Assembly: GCA_002364735.1 (NCBI GenBank)
Contig: DEZB01000055.1
Span: 1 to 62,458, forward strand
Length of the DNA stretch: 62,458 nt
Reading direction: 5' to 3'
Source: Bacteroidales bacterium UBA3143
GTDB lineage: Bacteria > Bacteroidota > Bacteroidia > Bacteroidales > Dysgonomonadaceae
Each line of letters starts with the position of its first letter. The stretch's first letter is position 1. The notes under the pieces are model-generated. The model searched no databases, was not told the origin of the DNA, and worked only from the letters and a program-made list of their open reading frames with translations. A program made the translations under genes and the position numbers. Below are positions 33,913 through 43,446 of this stretch, in pieces.

Positions 33913-34800
33913 ATGGCTTTAATAAATAAATTTCTGAAGAAAACTATATCTGACCAAGATGATGAAGTTCCTTTAAATATACTTGTTTGTTTTTCTAAAC
34001 CCGAAACAGGGAAAGCTCTTTGCAAAATTGCTAACTATTTTGTGCAATCCAAGCTAAAAAATGAGCAAATTGCATCTATGCATTTATTGGAAAAAGAAGA
34101 GTTTGATAAAATTGAAAACATTGAAACTTACAAAGCTACTCTTTATGAAGAGGTGATGAAAGAGTGCCGTAAAGGAAATGCTATGATACGCACTTTTGTG
34201 AAGTCATCAGATGATTTTGTTGCTGAAATTCTTTCAACCTCAGACGAGTTGGATAGCAATTTACTTTTAATAGGGATTGGTAAAACTGTTTTCACTCCTC
34301 AGCTATGGGGTGCTTATCAAAAGTTTCAAGCTGACAAAGGAGCGCTACAAGAACCTGAAACTACGCTGGAAAATATATCCAATAAAGGTGTGTCTTCATT
34401 ATTAGAAAGGAACGATAAGACTACTGGAATATTTATTGATCACGACTTAAATACAATAGATGAGATATTCATCCCTATTCTGGATAAAACAGATATTCAT
34501 ATTTTTGATTATATAAAGCGACTGGCCGAAAAAACTACTGCACAAATTACAATATGGGACGCAATTGGAATAATTGAATCTATTCCAGAGTTAAAAAAGA
34601 TGTTTCAAACATTGCAGAAAAATAGTGATAATAGCGTATCGCTTTGGGATAATTCCAAAAAAATTGAATACGATTTTATTAAGCAACAAGATTTAGTTAT
34701 CGTTGGGTTTGATGGATGGGTTAAATTAATTAGCTCGGCTATAACATGGAGTCACTCGCTACCATCGACGCTTATAATTCGCAAAAAAATTCAAAACTAA
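33913..34800 (+). CDS. protein with two universal-stress-protein-like domains
   Basis: A 295-residue soluble protein with no signal. The first half (PLNILVCFSKPETGKALCKIANYFV ... NLLLIGIGKTVF) and the second half (TTGIFIDHDLNTIDEIFIPILDK ... QDLVIVGFDGWVKLI ... TLIIRKK) each have the beta-alpha layout of Usp domains, resembling the cytosolic tail of Bacteroidota CPA2 cation-proton antiporters but with no membrane part. No ATP-binding G-2X-G-9X-G motif is clear. It starts 26 bases after serB. The assignment is by fold-like pattern only. Confidence 0.55.
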   Translation: MALINKFLKKTISDQDDEVPLNILVCFSKPETGKALCKIANYFVQSKLKNEQIASMHLLEKEEFDKIENIETYKATLYEEVMKECRKGNAMIRTFVKSSDDFVAEILSTSDELDSNLLLIGIGKTVFTPQLWGAYQKFQADKGALQEPETTLENISNKGVSSLLERNDKTTGIFIDHDLNTIDEIFIPILDKTDIHIFDYIKRLAEKTTAQITIWDAIGIIESIPELKKMFQTLQKNSDNSVSLWDNSKKIEYDFIKQQDLVIVGFDGWVKLISSAITWSHSLPSTLIIRKKIQN

Positions 34801-34801
34801 T

Positions 34802-37018
34802 ATGAATCAGACCGAAATAATAACATTCCTAAAAAAAACAAATGCCTTTATAGAAAAGAAAGAGCTTAAAAGTGCACTTGATTCAATAGCAAGTTTAGCT
34901 GATAAATTGCAAAATTGGATAATAACAGACAAACTGAACGAGCTAAAAAACAACTATAAATACATGTTGCATTACCTCATTGAAGGAATCAATGACCCAG
35001 AACAAGATAAAATATATAAAAAACTTATTAGAGATACGTACAAACTAACAAGTGATGCTGCTGAAGTTGCTTTAACTGATCAGAGTTCAGCCTATTTTTT
35101 CGAAAAAATAAGGATTAACGCTATGCGTGCTCCCATGTCGCTGGATGATTATAGCGATCTGATCAAAAAAAATATTGACGATAAAGCCCTACTATCATTA
35201 TTTGAAACGGGTGAAGAAAAGACAAACAGAAGTAAGAAAAACGCACAGGAGCATGAGCGTTTAAGTAGCGATATGTTTTACACCATTTTTTCTGCACCTC
35301 GTGCAAACAATGATATAATAGAAGAATACAATCGTTTTATCAATGATGAGAATATTCCCGTTAACGATAAAAGCATGTTGGTATCGGCTGTGATGCTCAA
35401 CATAATGCAACGGTTTGATCTTAAAAAAATACTGTTTCTTTTAAATTGCTGTGCCCATAGCAATATGCATATTTCTATGCGCTCCATTTCAGCACTTACT
35501 CCCATACTGCAATACTATAAAAAAAGATGGCACTTGTATCCTGAATTCAATAGTCGACTTAAACTTTTATCGGATGAAGGTTTTTTCAGAAGAAGACTTT
35601 TGATAGCGATTATTCAATTTATTCAGTCGCGTGAAACTGAAAAAATAACCAAAAAGTTGACAGAAGAAATCTTACCTGAAATGATGAAACTCAGCCCTAT
35701 AATTGGTAAGAAGATAAGAATGGACGAGTGGATGGGCGAAACAAGCATGGATGAGAAAAATCCGGAATGGCAAAAAATATTGGACGATGCCGGAATTACA
35801 GATAAACTACAGGAGTTTAGCAATTTGCAAATGCAAGGTGCTGATGTTTTTCACTCTACATTTTCAAATTTAAAGTCATACCCATTTTTTAACGAAATGA
35901 GTAATTGGTTTTTGCCATTTAATTTAAATCACTCTCAATTGCAAGGTTTCGTTACTGATAATGCGGAGAATAATGGCATTATTAAATCGATAACCAACGC
36001 AACCTTTATTTGCAATTCAGATAAATATTCTTTTTGTTTTAGCATTATGATGATGCCCGAAGAGTATCGTAAAATGATGAGTTCGCAATTGGGGGCAGAG
36101 AGCGAAGAGCTAAAGAACATGAGCGATGAGGAGTTTGCAATCAATCCTTATCAAGAAGAAGAGGCTGTTTGTAAACAATATGTACAGGATTTGTATCGGT
36201 TTTTCAAAGTATTCCCTCGTAAAAATGACTTTGTGGATATATTTTCTTTCCCTCTCAATTTTCATAAAATAGATGCTATCTCTTCAATTGTTTCCATGCC
36301 AAAAAACTTGGAAAAGATAGCCTTGTATTACTTTGAAAAAAATCATCTACCTGAAGCGCTGGGTGCTTATGAAATGTTGGCTAAAATAGATACATCAAAC
36401 TCTGAAGTGTGGCAAAAAATTGGATACTGCAAACAGCAGTTAGTAGATTTGAATGGTGCATTAGAAGCTTACCTGCATGCCGATCTTATTGATTCAAACA
36501 ATACATGGGTATTGAGGCGTATTGCACAATGTTATCGATTATTGAAGCAACCTGAGGATGCGTTGCAATATTATAGAAGACTGGAAAAACTCCATCCTGA
36601 GGATTTAAATGTTCAATTAAATATTGGTCATTGTTTTTTAGAATTGAAACAGTACGAAGAGGCTTTGAAAAACTATTTTAAAGTAGAATGGATTGACGAC
36701 ACCAACACGCGTGTATGGCGATCTATTGCATGGTGTTCTTTCTTGGCGCACAACTTCGATGTGGCTCAAAGGTATTATGCTAAAATACTGAATAACAAAC
36801 CCAATGCGCACGATTATTTGAATGCAGGTCATGTTGAGCTTTGCTTGAAAAACATGAAAGATGTGATGAATTATTACTCCGAATCAATCCAAATGATGGA
36901 TAATATAGACACATTCAAAGTATCGCTGAGAGAAGACTTTAAAGAGTTGAAACAAGCGGGAGCAGATTTAAGTATTATTCCTGCTTTGATTGATAAAATT
37001 GAATACGATTTAAATTAG
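34802..37018 (+). CDS. large TPR-repeat protein
   Basis: A 738-residue soluble protein with no signal. Residues about 1-450 are charged and helical without a recognised domain. From about 510 to 690 there are four or five tandem TPRs (EALGAYEMLAKIDTSNSEVWQKIGYCK; DALQYYRRLEKLHPEDLNVQLNIGHCFLEL; EALKNYFKVEWID). It begins one base after the Usp-like gene, so the two are translationally close and probably function together. The role is unknown; a scaffold for a cytoplasmic complex is a guess. Confidence 0.8.
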   Translation: MNQTEIITFLKKTNAFIEKKELKSALDSIASLADKLQNWIITDKLNELKNNYKYMLHYLIEGINDPEQDKIYKKLIRDTYKLTSDAAEVALTDQSSAYFFEKIRINAMRAPMSLDDYSDLIKKNIDDKALLSLFETGEEKTNRSKKNAQEHERLSSDMFYTIFSAPRANNDIIEEYNRFINDENIPVNDKSMLVSAVMLNIMQRFDLKKILFLLNCCAHSNMHISMRSISALTPILQYYKKRWHLYPEFNSRLKLLSDEGFFRRRLLIAIIQFIQSRETEKITKKLTEEILPEMMKLSPIIGKKIRMDEWMGETSMDEKNPEWQKILDDAGITDKLQEFSNLQMQGADVFHSTFSNLKSYPFFNEMSNWFLPFNLNHSQLQGFVTDNAENNGIIKSITNATFICNSDKYSFCFSIMMMPEEYRKMMSSQLGAESEELKNMSDEEFAINPYQEEEAVCKQYVQDLYRFFKVFPRKNDFVDIFSFPLNFHKIDAISSIVSMPKNLEKIALYYFEKNHLPEALGAYEMLAKIDTSNSEVWQKIGYCKQQLVDLNGALEAYLHADLIDSNNTWVLRRIAQCYRLLKQPEDALQYYRRLEKLHPEDLNVQLNIGHCFLELKQYEEALKNYFKVEWIDDTNTRVWRSIAWCSFLAHNFDVAQRYYAKILNNKPNAHDYLNAGHVELCLKNMKDVMNYYSESIQMMDNIDTFKVSLREDFKELKQAGADLSIIPALIDKIEYDLN

Positions 37019-37022
37019 GAGA

Positions 37023-37628
37023 CTATCTATAAAGCTTCTGATCGCAAATATAGGCGTATACGCCGCTGGGTAAAAACGATTGTATATTCTTGTTTTGTTG
37101 GATACTTTGGCGAATGAAAGTGGAAGAAATTTCAACAATAGGTGCTTTGCAAAAGTGAATATTGTGGTGATACTGAGTTTCGATATTTACTTCTTGCGAT
37201 AAACGAGGATATATAAGCATGTTGTATTCACTTTTCAATCGCTCATAGCTTTTCCACAAATGTAGCTCGTTCCAATTGTCAGCTCCTATTATAAGTGTAA
37301 ATACAAAATCGCGATAATCTTTTTTTAATCTATCCAAAGTGTCTATTGTGTAAAATGGTTTAGGCATATCGAATTCTATTTCCGACACTTTCAATTTATT
37401 CATATCTTTCACAGCAATGTTACACATATTTAATCTGTGCTTCTCTTCTGCTAAATTAGAGAATTCTTTCAGTGGATTGTGTGGAGTTACCACAAACCAC
37501 ACCTCATCTATATCAGTAAACTCAGTGATATAATTTGCAAGTATCAAATGCCCTATATGTATAGGGTTAAAAGAACCTGAAAATATACCTATTTGTTTCT
37601 TTGCTACTTTATGATTGTACACTTTCAT
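37023..37628 (-). CDS. nadD: nicotinate-nucleotide adenylyltransferase
   Basis: Adenylates nicotinate mononucleotide in NAD synthesis. The 201-residue protein has the nucleotidyltransferase motif GSFNPIHIGH (residues 18-27) and the C-terminal ISSTFIR motif. It ends four bases from the convergent TPR gene. A strong hairpin lies upstream between it and the GlsB-like gene. Confidence 0.93.
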   Translation of the reverse strand: MKVYNHKVAKKQIGIFSGSFNPIHIGHLILANYITEFTDIDEVWFVVTPHNPLKEFSNLAEEKHRLNMCNIAVKDMNKLKVSEIEFDMPKPFYTIDTLDRLKKDYRDFVFTLIIGADNWNELHLWKSYERLKSEYNMLIYPRLSQEVNIETQYHHNIHFCKAPIVEISSTFIRQSIQQNKNIQSFLPSGVYAYICDQKLYR

Positions 37629-37644
37629 TTTTATTGATAAAACA

Positions 37645-37684
37645 AAAAGTCGATGTTCCGCTTATCACGAACACATCGACTTTT
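37645..37684 (-). terminator. terminator after the GlsB-like gene
   Basis: AAAAGTCGATGT at 37645-37656 pairs with ACATCGACTTTT at 37673-37684 around a 16-nt loop; on the minus strand the stem is followed by TTTTTGTTTT. It lies 27 bases past the GlsB-like stop and 17 bases before nadD. Confidence 0.85.
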
Positions 37685-37710
37685 ATTGATATATTATTTT
37701 TTTAGAACAT

Positions 37711-37965
37711 TTAGGTCCTTTGAAATAGTGAAATTATCCATAACAGTACAATTGCACCTACAGTTGCAGTTACTAAGCTCCCTATAATACCGCCAGCAGC
37801 AATACCTAACAAACCAAACAACCATCCACCAAGAACAGCACCTATAATACCCACAATGAGGTTTACTAAAATACCAAAGCCGCCACCTCTCATTAACTTA
37901 CCAGCGAAAAAACCGGCTAATATTCCGATTATTATAAACCATAACCAACTTAAATTTGGATCCAT
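37711..37965 (-). CDS. GlsB/YeaQ/YmgE family membrane protein
   Basis: An 84-residue, very hydrophobic Gly-rich protein with three membrane segments (WLWFIIIGILAGFFAGKLMRGGG, then LIVGIIGAVLGGWLFGLLG, then ATVGAIVLLWIISLF). This matches the transglycosylase-associated GlsB/YeaQ family, which is general-stress induced. The biochemical function is not known. Confidence 0.92.
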   Translation of the reverse strand: MDPNLSWLWFIIIGILAGFFAGKLMRGGGFGILVNLIVGIIGAVLGGWLFGLLGIAAGGIIGSLVTATVGAIVLLWIISLFQRT

Positions 37966-38087
37966 AAAATTGTTCTTTTAATGATTAATATTAGAAAATA
38001 ACTGTAACAGATTTATTTTCTGTTTGTAATATTAACAAATACCCATCTAAATTGTTTACACATCAAATAAAAATGAAAGGAAATGTC

Positions 38088-39230
38088 TCAACTCATGCGA
38101 CTTTTGTAGTCTTCATATTCAAATTCTCTATACATTTTCAACTCGTTTTCTGATGTCCACAAACCAATGGAAGGATGAGAAACTCCATTAAACATGGTAG
38201 TTTTAACAATGGTATAGTGAATCATGTCTTCAAACACAATTTTATCGCCCACTTTCAATGGTTCATCAAAAGACCAATCTCCCATGTAGTCTCCACTCAA
38301 ACAACTACTTCCTCCCATTCGGTAAGTTGGCTTGTCAGCTACTGGCTCTTGGTGTGCACCACGAATGCGAGGTTTGTAGGGCATCTCTAAGCAATCGGGC
38401 ATGTGGCAAGCAAATGAAACATTCAGCATGGCAGTTTTCACATTATTATTTTCAACAATATCATTAACTGTGGCTACTAACACGCCCGTTTGCCAAGCAA
38501 ATGCACTACCAGGCTCCATAATTATTTCTAATTGAGGATATCGCTCTTTTAGAGATAAAAGAAGGGCTATAAGATGTTCTTTATCATAGTTTTTATCAGT
38601 GATTAAATGTCCTCCTCCAAGATTAAGCCATTCAATATCATTGAGTAAGTGTCCAAATTTATCTTCGACAACCTGTAACGTCTTTTCTAAATCGTAAGAA
38701 TTATTCTCACACAAATTGTGTAAGTGCAAACCTGAAATGCCTTTCGGTAGACTCTCACCAATATGCTCTTTAGTTACGCCCAATCGCGAACCGGGAGTAC
38801 TTGGGTTGTACAAATCTGTTTCCACTACAGAAAATTCGGGGTTAATACGCAACCCACATTTTATATCCTTGCCCGATGCTACAACCTTTGGATAAAAACG
38901 TTCGAATTGTGAAAGCGAGTTGAAAGTAATATGGCTGCTATATTTCAGAAAAGTGGGGAAATCTTCATCAGAATAAGAAGGGGCGTAAGTATGTGCCAAA
39001 CTCCCCATTTCTTCAAATGCCAAACGCGCTTCATTAACCGAGCTGGCGGTGGAATAACCAATATATTCTCGTATAATGGGGAAAGATTTCCACAAAGCAA
39101 AAGCCTTGAAAGCAAGGATGATATTTACGTTTGCGCTATCTTTTACCGATTTAATTAACTTCAAATTTTTCCTCAACAATGTCTCTTCCATTACATAGCA
39201 AGGAGAAAGAATTTTGTCAAAATCTATCAT
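38088..39230 (-). CDS. nspC: carboxynorspermidine decarboxylase
   Basis: A PLP enzyme that decarboxylates carboxy(nor)spermidine to (nor)spermidine. The 380-residue protein has the Schiff-base Lys42 in LAFKAFALW, the alanine-racemase-fold segment LHLHNLCEN near residue 178, WLNLGGGHL near 207, EPGSAFAW near 245, and the C-terminal active-site GGSSCLSGDYMG. Carboxyspermidine dehydrogenase, the partner, is not in the window. A TATCTTTG element lies upstream at 39263-39270 on this strand. Confidence 0.93.
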   Translation of the reverse strand: MIDFDKILSPCYVMEETLLRKNLKLIKSVKDSANVNIILAFKAFALWKSFPIIREYIGYSTASSVNEARLAFEEMGSLAHTYAPSYSDEDFPTFLKYSSHITFNSLSQFERFYPKVVASGKDIKCGLRINPEFSVVETDLYNPSTPGSRLGVTKEHIGESLPKGISGLHLHNLCENNSYDLEKTLQVVEDKFGHLLNDIEWLNLGGGHLITDKNYDKEHLIALLLSLKERYPQLEIIMEPGSAFAWQTGVLVATVNDIVENNNVKTAMLNVSFACHMPDCLEMPYKPRIRGAHQEPVADKPTYRMGGSSCLSGDYMGDWSFDEPLKVGDKIVFEDMIHYTIVKTTMFNGVSHPSIGLWTSENELKMYREFEYEDYKSRMS

Positions 39231-39262
39231 TTATCAATCTATTTATTAGAGTTATACTCATA

Positions 39263-39270
39263 CAAAGATA
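39263..39270 (-). promoter_or_regulatory. -7 element for nspC
   Basis: The minus strand reads TATCTTTG, an exact TAnnTTTG match, 33 bases upstream of the nspC ATG. No TTTG -33 box is at the expected spacing. Confidence 0.45.
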
Positions 39271-39324
39271 AGTCTTATTTTACAACTATAAATTATTGCG
39301 CAATTATTAAAGCTTTTACTAAAT

Positions 39325-40104
39325 TTATCCTTGCACTTTTCGAGATAATGTAACAACCCATTTTCGGGGAGTTAATCTAACACTGAAAACAATAATCTTA
39401 TTTATGAGACCATATATACTTACAGCTTCGCTCTTCATCATTGCCTTATATCCTGCCAAAGCTACAACATGAGATGAAGCTGGTTTTGTTTTTTTCATAA
39501 AATTGCTTTTCTCCATCTTGGAGTCTTTTATAAAATGAGTGTCTGTAGGTCCAGGACAAAATGCTGTTACGGTTACCCCACTCTTTTTCGCCTCATTATT
39601 CAACGCTTCAGAAAGGTGTAAAACATAAGATTTAGTAGCAAAGTAAACAGCCATCATTGGCCCTGGTTGAAAAGCTGCTATGGACGATATATTCATAATT
39701 TTACCAGTCTTGCGCTCCATCATTTCCGGCAAAAACAAATGACAAAGATGTGTAAGCGTCTTCATATTCAAGTCAATCATTTCCTCCAATCTGCTCCAAG
39801 GGCTATCTACAAAAAGACCAAACTCTCCTATTCCTGCATTATTAATCAAATAGTCAATTTGAATGTTCTTCTCTTTTAGCTCATCAAATACTTCTTTTCC
39901 ACTTTCAGGTTTTGTCAAGTCTTTAATGAGAAGCTCTATTTGAATATTATCGTAATGTGCTTCAAGTTCATTCTTTAACAAAATCAATTGATCGCCACTG
40001 CGAGCAACAAGCACCAAATTATCTCCTTTAGAAGCATGGATCCGAGCAAACTCTTTACCAATTCCTTTTGAAGCACCAGTGATTAAAGCAGTTTTAGATT
40101 TCAT
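39325..40104 (-). CDS. short-chain dehydrogenase/reductase (DltE-like)
   Basis: A 259-residue SDR: TGASKGIG near residue 9, NNAGIGEFG near 88, catalytic NISSIAAF and YFATKSYVL (Tyr/Lys near residues 153-157). The C-terminal part ends in a hydrophobic segment (INKIIVFSVRLTPRKWVV) seen in the YqjQ/DltE-like subgroup. Substrate unknown. It is on the same strand as nspC, 94 bases upstream of it. Confidence 0.88.
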   Translation of the reverse strand: MKSKTALITGASKGIGKEFARIHASKGDNLVLVARSGDQLILLKNELEAHYDNIQIELLIKDLTKPESGKEVFDELKEKNIQIDYLINNAGIGEFGLFVDSPWSRLEEMIDLNMKTLTHLCHLFLPEMMERKTGKIMNISSIAAFQPGPMMAVYFATKSYVLHLSEALNNEAKKSGVTVTAFCPGPTDTHFIKDSKMEKSNFMKKTKPASSHVVALAGYKAMMKSEAVSIYGLINKIIVFSVRLTPRKWVVTLSRKVQG

Positions 40105-40746
40105 TGAGTCTAATAATTTTAAGGGTAATAATTTATACCCTAAAGATAACTGAAAAGTTGTACAATATAGCTACTTCTTCCGTATTTAAAATATATACGA
40201 GTAATACCCATTCGCTTCAAGATGCTATAAGATCACAAACAGTGGTTTGATTCACTTTCTCTCGTGGCTCAATAGAAATTTTCTTTTTCGAGAAATTTTA
40301 CCACCGTGAAAATCTTACAAATTAATGAAAATTGGAAACACCACGGTGAAAATGTTTCAAAACACTTTTTCTTCGTTTTTATTGCCTTAATTTGAGCATT
40401 TAAACAATAAATATTCTATTTCCGACTATAAAAATTATTTTCACAAGTTAATTCCTCAATTATAGATCCGCTTTTTCTATTTCTATAGCGTTTTATCTGC
40501 AAATTTACCCGAGAATGCTCCAAATTTGTGTTTTAAAACATTTCCACTACGGTGTTTCCAATTTTCATCGTATGAACGCTCAATCCACCACGGTGGATTT
40601 AATTTCCACCCGTTTTATGCCTCATATTCGAGTGAAATGTAAAAAAACAACACCTATTATTTGGAAATTGAAACTATTGCAAATGTGAGAATAATGTGAT
40701 ATGTGATAGAATTGATTCTCACCATTTTCGGAAGCTACAAAACAAA
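40105..40746. other. long intergenic stretch with a 41-bp inverted repeat pair
   Basis: No gene is visible. Segments 40325-40365 and 40528-40568 are near-exact inverted copies, with ATGAAAATTGGAAACACC at one end and CAAAACAC-type ends at the other. The hexamer CCACGGTG or its complement occurs at four places (about 40300, 40351, 40546, 40589). Confidence 0.6.
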
Positions 40747-40749
40747 AAA

Positions 40750-40782
40750 AGAGACTGTACTCAATTGTGAGACAGTCTCTTT
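40750..40782 (-). terminator. terminator after rplU-rpmA
   Basis: AAAGAGACTGT at about 40748-40758 pairs with ACAGTCTCTTT at about 40772-40782 around a 13-nt loop; on the minus strand the stem is followed by TTTTTTTGTTTTG. It lies about 60 bases past the rpmA stop. Confidence 0.85.
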
Positions 40783-40842
40783 TAATGTGTGTTTTTAAAG
40801 TTGATTATTAAATCATCTTTATTTTAAATGCTGAAGATTGAC

Positions 40843-41112
40843 TTATGCTTCAGCTACCTCTTGTGGCATAACTGAAACGTAAGATCTGTTGTTACGTCTT
40901 TTACGGAAAACAACTTCACCATCTATCAAAGCAAATAAAGTGTGATCTTTACCAATACCTACATTTTCTCCTGGGTGATGAGCAGTTCCGCGTTGGCGAA
41001 CAATAATGTTACCAGCTATTGCTTTTTCTCCACCATATATTTTTACGCCCAATCGTTTACTATGCGATTCGCGTCCGTTTTTCGAGCTTCCTACTCCTTT
41101 TTTATGTGCCAT
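40843..41112 (-). CDS. rpmA: 50S ribosomal protein L27
   Basis: An 89-residue protein beginning AHKKGVGSSKNGRESHSKRLGVK and containing the L27 signature GNIIVRQRGT. It binds near the peptidyl transferase centre. It follows rplU by 19 bases, the universal rplU-rpmA order. It starts directly with the mature AHKKG form, so no Firmicutes-type cleaved leader is present. Confidence 0.97.
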   Translation of the reverse strand: MAHKKGVGSSKNGRESHSKRLGVKIYGGEKAIAGNIIVRQRGTAHHPGENVGIGKDHTLFALIDGEVVFRKRRNNRSYVSVMPQEVAEA

Positions 41113-41131
41113 TTTCTTCTGATTTAACTGA

Positions 41132-41443
41132 TTAAGAAATAATATCTTTCACGATTACTTGTGAAAACTGTTGACGGTGACCGTTCAACTTCTGATAACC
41201 TTTTCTTCTTTTTTTCTTAAAAACAAGAACTTTATCACCTTTTACGTGCTTAAGCACTTCTAAAACTACTTTTGCACCTTCTATTGCTGGAGATCCGATT
41301 GTAATATCATCACCGTTACCCATTAGCAATACTTTTGCAAATTCCACTGTGTCACCTTCACTGGCGTCTATTCTGTGGACAAATAACTTTTGGTCTTTTT
41401 GAACTTTAAACTGTTGACCTTGAATATCTACTATGACGTACAT
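41132..41443 (-). CDS. rplU: 50S ribosomal protein L21
   Basis: A 103-residue protein with the family start MYVIVDIQGQQFKVQKDQ and the C-terminal KKKRRKGYQKLNGHRQQFSQVIV. I start it at the ATG at 41443; a longer frame to 41509 adds 22 residues absent from L21. It is the first gene of the rplU-rpmA operon, with a good promoter about 90 bases upstream. Confidence 0.96.
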   Translation of the reverse strand: MYVIVDIQGQQFKVQKDQKLFVHRIDASEGDTVEFAKVLLMGNGDDITIGSPAIEGAKVVLEVLKHVKGDKVLVFKKKRRKGYQKLNGHRQQFSQVIVKDIIS

Positions 41444-41525
41444 ACTATATAATAACTTAACGTTATAAGCCTTAGGCGAGCCACGTTGTGTGTCTTCTTT
41501 GATGGCCAATTAGCTAATTGAGGTG

Positions 41526-41556
41526 CAAAAGTACAATAAATATTTAATCATACAAA
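41526..41556 (-). promoter_or_regulatory. Bacteroidota-type promoter for rplU-rpmA
   Basis: On the minus strand TTTG (41553-41556) is followed after 19 bases by TACTTTTG (41526-41533), matching TTTG / TAnnTTTG. The transcript would begin near 41519, giving a leader of about 75 bases that could hold L21 autoregulatory structure; I could not identify one. Confidence 0.75.
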
Positions 41557-41568
41557 ACTAAATCACCA

Positions 41569-43074
41569 CTATTCTCCGTGCGAATCCATCATATTGTACA
41601 CTTTGCCAATGTTATCTATAATATCGCTTGCAATAAAAGTGCGAGGATTAATTTCTTCTGTCGTAATATTGGCAGTTTTACCATGAATATAAACACCCAG
41701 TTGTGTTGCCACAATAGGCTCATAACCTTGAGCCAATAAACTAACGATGATGCCTGAGAGCACATCTCCACTACCCGCAGTAGCCAATGCCGAGGTTCCA
41801 CTGCTATTTACATACATATTCATGGCATCCACAATTACAGTGTGAGCTCCTTTTATCACCACTATCAAATTGTATTTCTGAGTCAAAGCGCGTGTTAATT
41901 CTATTTTTTCGAAATCATTTTCCCAAGTGCCTATCAATCGTTTAAGTTCTCCAGGATGTGGCGTTAAAACTGTGTTTGGTTGTAAATCATTTAACCATTC
42001 ACGATTTTCAGACAATATATTCAAAGCATCCGCATCTATAACTAACGGAATGGTGTTACTTTTAAGGAATTGATGCAGTGCCTGTTTTGTGTCATCTTGT
42101 TTCCCCATTCCCATTCCAATAGCAATTGCATCTGGATGGATATCGAATGTGATGGATGAAATACTGTTTTGATTGCTATCCTCAATTACCATTACTTCTG
42201 GAAAAAAGCTCTGAATAGCATTCGTTCCGCATTTTGGAACAAATGCAGTAACCAATCCACATCCACTTTTAAGTGCAGCTTTAGCAGCTAAAGACACTGC
42301 ACCTATTTTCCCCAAACTCCCACCAACAATCAGTGCATGACCTTGCGTTCCTTTGTGAGCAAACTGCCGTAGTGGCTTTAATTGTTTCGCCATATCTTCT
42401 AAAGTGAGATAATACGTATCGGTTTCAGCTTCATCAATAGCCACTTGATTAAGCCCTATATCCACAATAGAGAGTTTACCTACAAAACGATTATTATCAG
42501 GAAGAAACAGCGAAAGTTTGGGTATTTCAAAGGTTATGGTTTCAGTAGCTTCAACTGCAAACTCAGTAGATTTATCCAAAAACAATCCACTGGGAACATC
42601 AATGCTTATTACAATTTTGTTTGCAGCGTTAATCGCTTTGATTACATCCTTTATCAAACCAGTTAGATCACGCGAAAGCCCAGTTCCGAATATAGCATCA
42701 ATAATGATAGCTGAATCACGTAAGTCTGGCATTTGATCTGAAGAAGTGATATATTTAATATTAACCCCCGCTCTTTTTGCTCTTTCAACATTCAGGGCAC
42801 AGTCATCTGAAAGAGTATCACTTACTCTTAAAAAATATACCACTACTCTATAGGCCGTATTGTGCAACAATCGCGCAACTACTAATCCATCGCCACCATT
42901 ATTTCCAACTCCACAAAATAGTGTTATGGTTTTCTCTTTGTTTTTATACTTTTCTGTGAAAGAATTGAAGAAAGCTATGGCAGCATTCTCCATCAAGTCG
43001 CTCGATGATATTTGATTGTATTGAATCGTTTTGGCATCTATTGTACGTATTGATGCTGAGGATAATATCTTCAT
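41569..43074 (-). CDS. nnr: bifunctional NAD(P)H-hydrate repair enzyme (epimerase + ADP-dependent dehydratase)
   Basis: Repairs hydrated NAD(P)H. The 501-residue protein has an N-terminal NnrE/YjeF epimerase domain (residues about 1-215; FCGVGNNGGDGLVVARLL and AIFGTGLSRDLTG) and a C-terminal NnrD ribokinase-like dehydratase domain (GHALIVGGSLGKIGAVSLAAKAAL, VLTPHPGEL, and GSGDVLSGIIVSLLAQG). The start is set at the ATG at 43074 (KILSSASIRTIDAKTI); 25 more codons are open upstream but have no homology. Length is normal. Confidence 0.94.
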   Translation of the reverse strand: MKILSSASIRTIDAKTIQYNQISSSDLMENAAIAFFNSFTEKYKNKEKTITLFCGVGNNGGDGLVVARLLHNTAYRVVVYFLRVSDTLSDDCALNVERAKRAGVNIKYITSSDQMPDLRDSAIIIDAIFGTGLSRDLTGLIKDVIKAINAANKIVISIDVPSGLFLDKSTEFAVEATETITFEIPKLSLFLPDNNRFVGKLSIVDIGLNQVAIDEAETDTYYLTLEDMAKQLKPLRQFAHKGTQGHALIVGGSLGKIGAVSLAAKAALKSGCGLVTAFVPKCGTNAIQSFFPEVMVIEDSNQNSISSITFDIHPDAIAIGMGMGKQDDTKQALHQFLKSNTIPLVIDADALNILSENREWLNDLQPNTVLTPHPGELKRLIGTWENDFEKIELTRALTQKYNLIVVIKGAHTVIVDAMNMYVNSSGTSALATAGSGDVLSGIIVSLLAQGYEPIVATQLGVYIHGKTANITTEEINPRTFIASDIIDNIGKVYNMMDSHGE

Positions 43075-43180
43075 GATAGGATGGGATATTTGAATTATAC
43101 TAAGCGTAAAAATAAGAATTTTCCTGATAGGAACAGAAAAAGCACCCACTTTTTACTGTGAATGCTTTCTTTATATTTAT

Positions 43181-43267
43181 TGGTGCGCAGGATGAGACTC
43201 GAACTCACACACCGTTTCCGGCACTACCACCTCAAGGTAGCGTGTATACCAATTTCACCACCTGCGC
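43181..43267 (-). tRNA. tRNA-Leu (GAG)
   Basis: The minus strand folds as a class II tRNA: acceptor GCGCAGG paired with CCTGCGC, discriminator A, encoded CCA, long variable arm, T-loop GTTCGAGTC. The anticodon loop TTGAGGT gives anticodon GAG, reading CUC/CUU. Three tRNA genes follow one another on this strand. Confidence 0.95.
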
Positions 43268-43284
43268 TAATATAATATATTGTG

Positions 43285-43368
43285 TGCCCGGAACAGGGCT
43301 CGAACCTGCACATTGTTCCCAACATTAGTACCTGAAACTAACGCGTCTACCAATTCCGCCATCCGGGC
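43285..43368 (-). tRNA. tRNA-Leu (CAG)
   Basis: Class II tRNA on the minus strand: acceptor GCCCGGA with TCCGGGC, discriminator A, no encoded CCA (followed by CACA). The anticodon loop TTCAGGT gives anticodon CAG, reading CUG. It has a long variable arm and a T-loop of GTTCGAGCC. Confidence 0.95.
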
Positions 43369-43446
43369 GGCAATAAATCTAAGTACTTAGTTTTATATGT
43401 GATAGCTTTCTTTGAATGCTTAGTTTATAGAATGTCGCTTTTTGTG

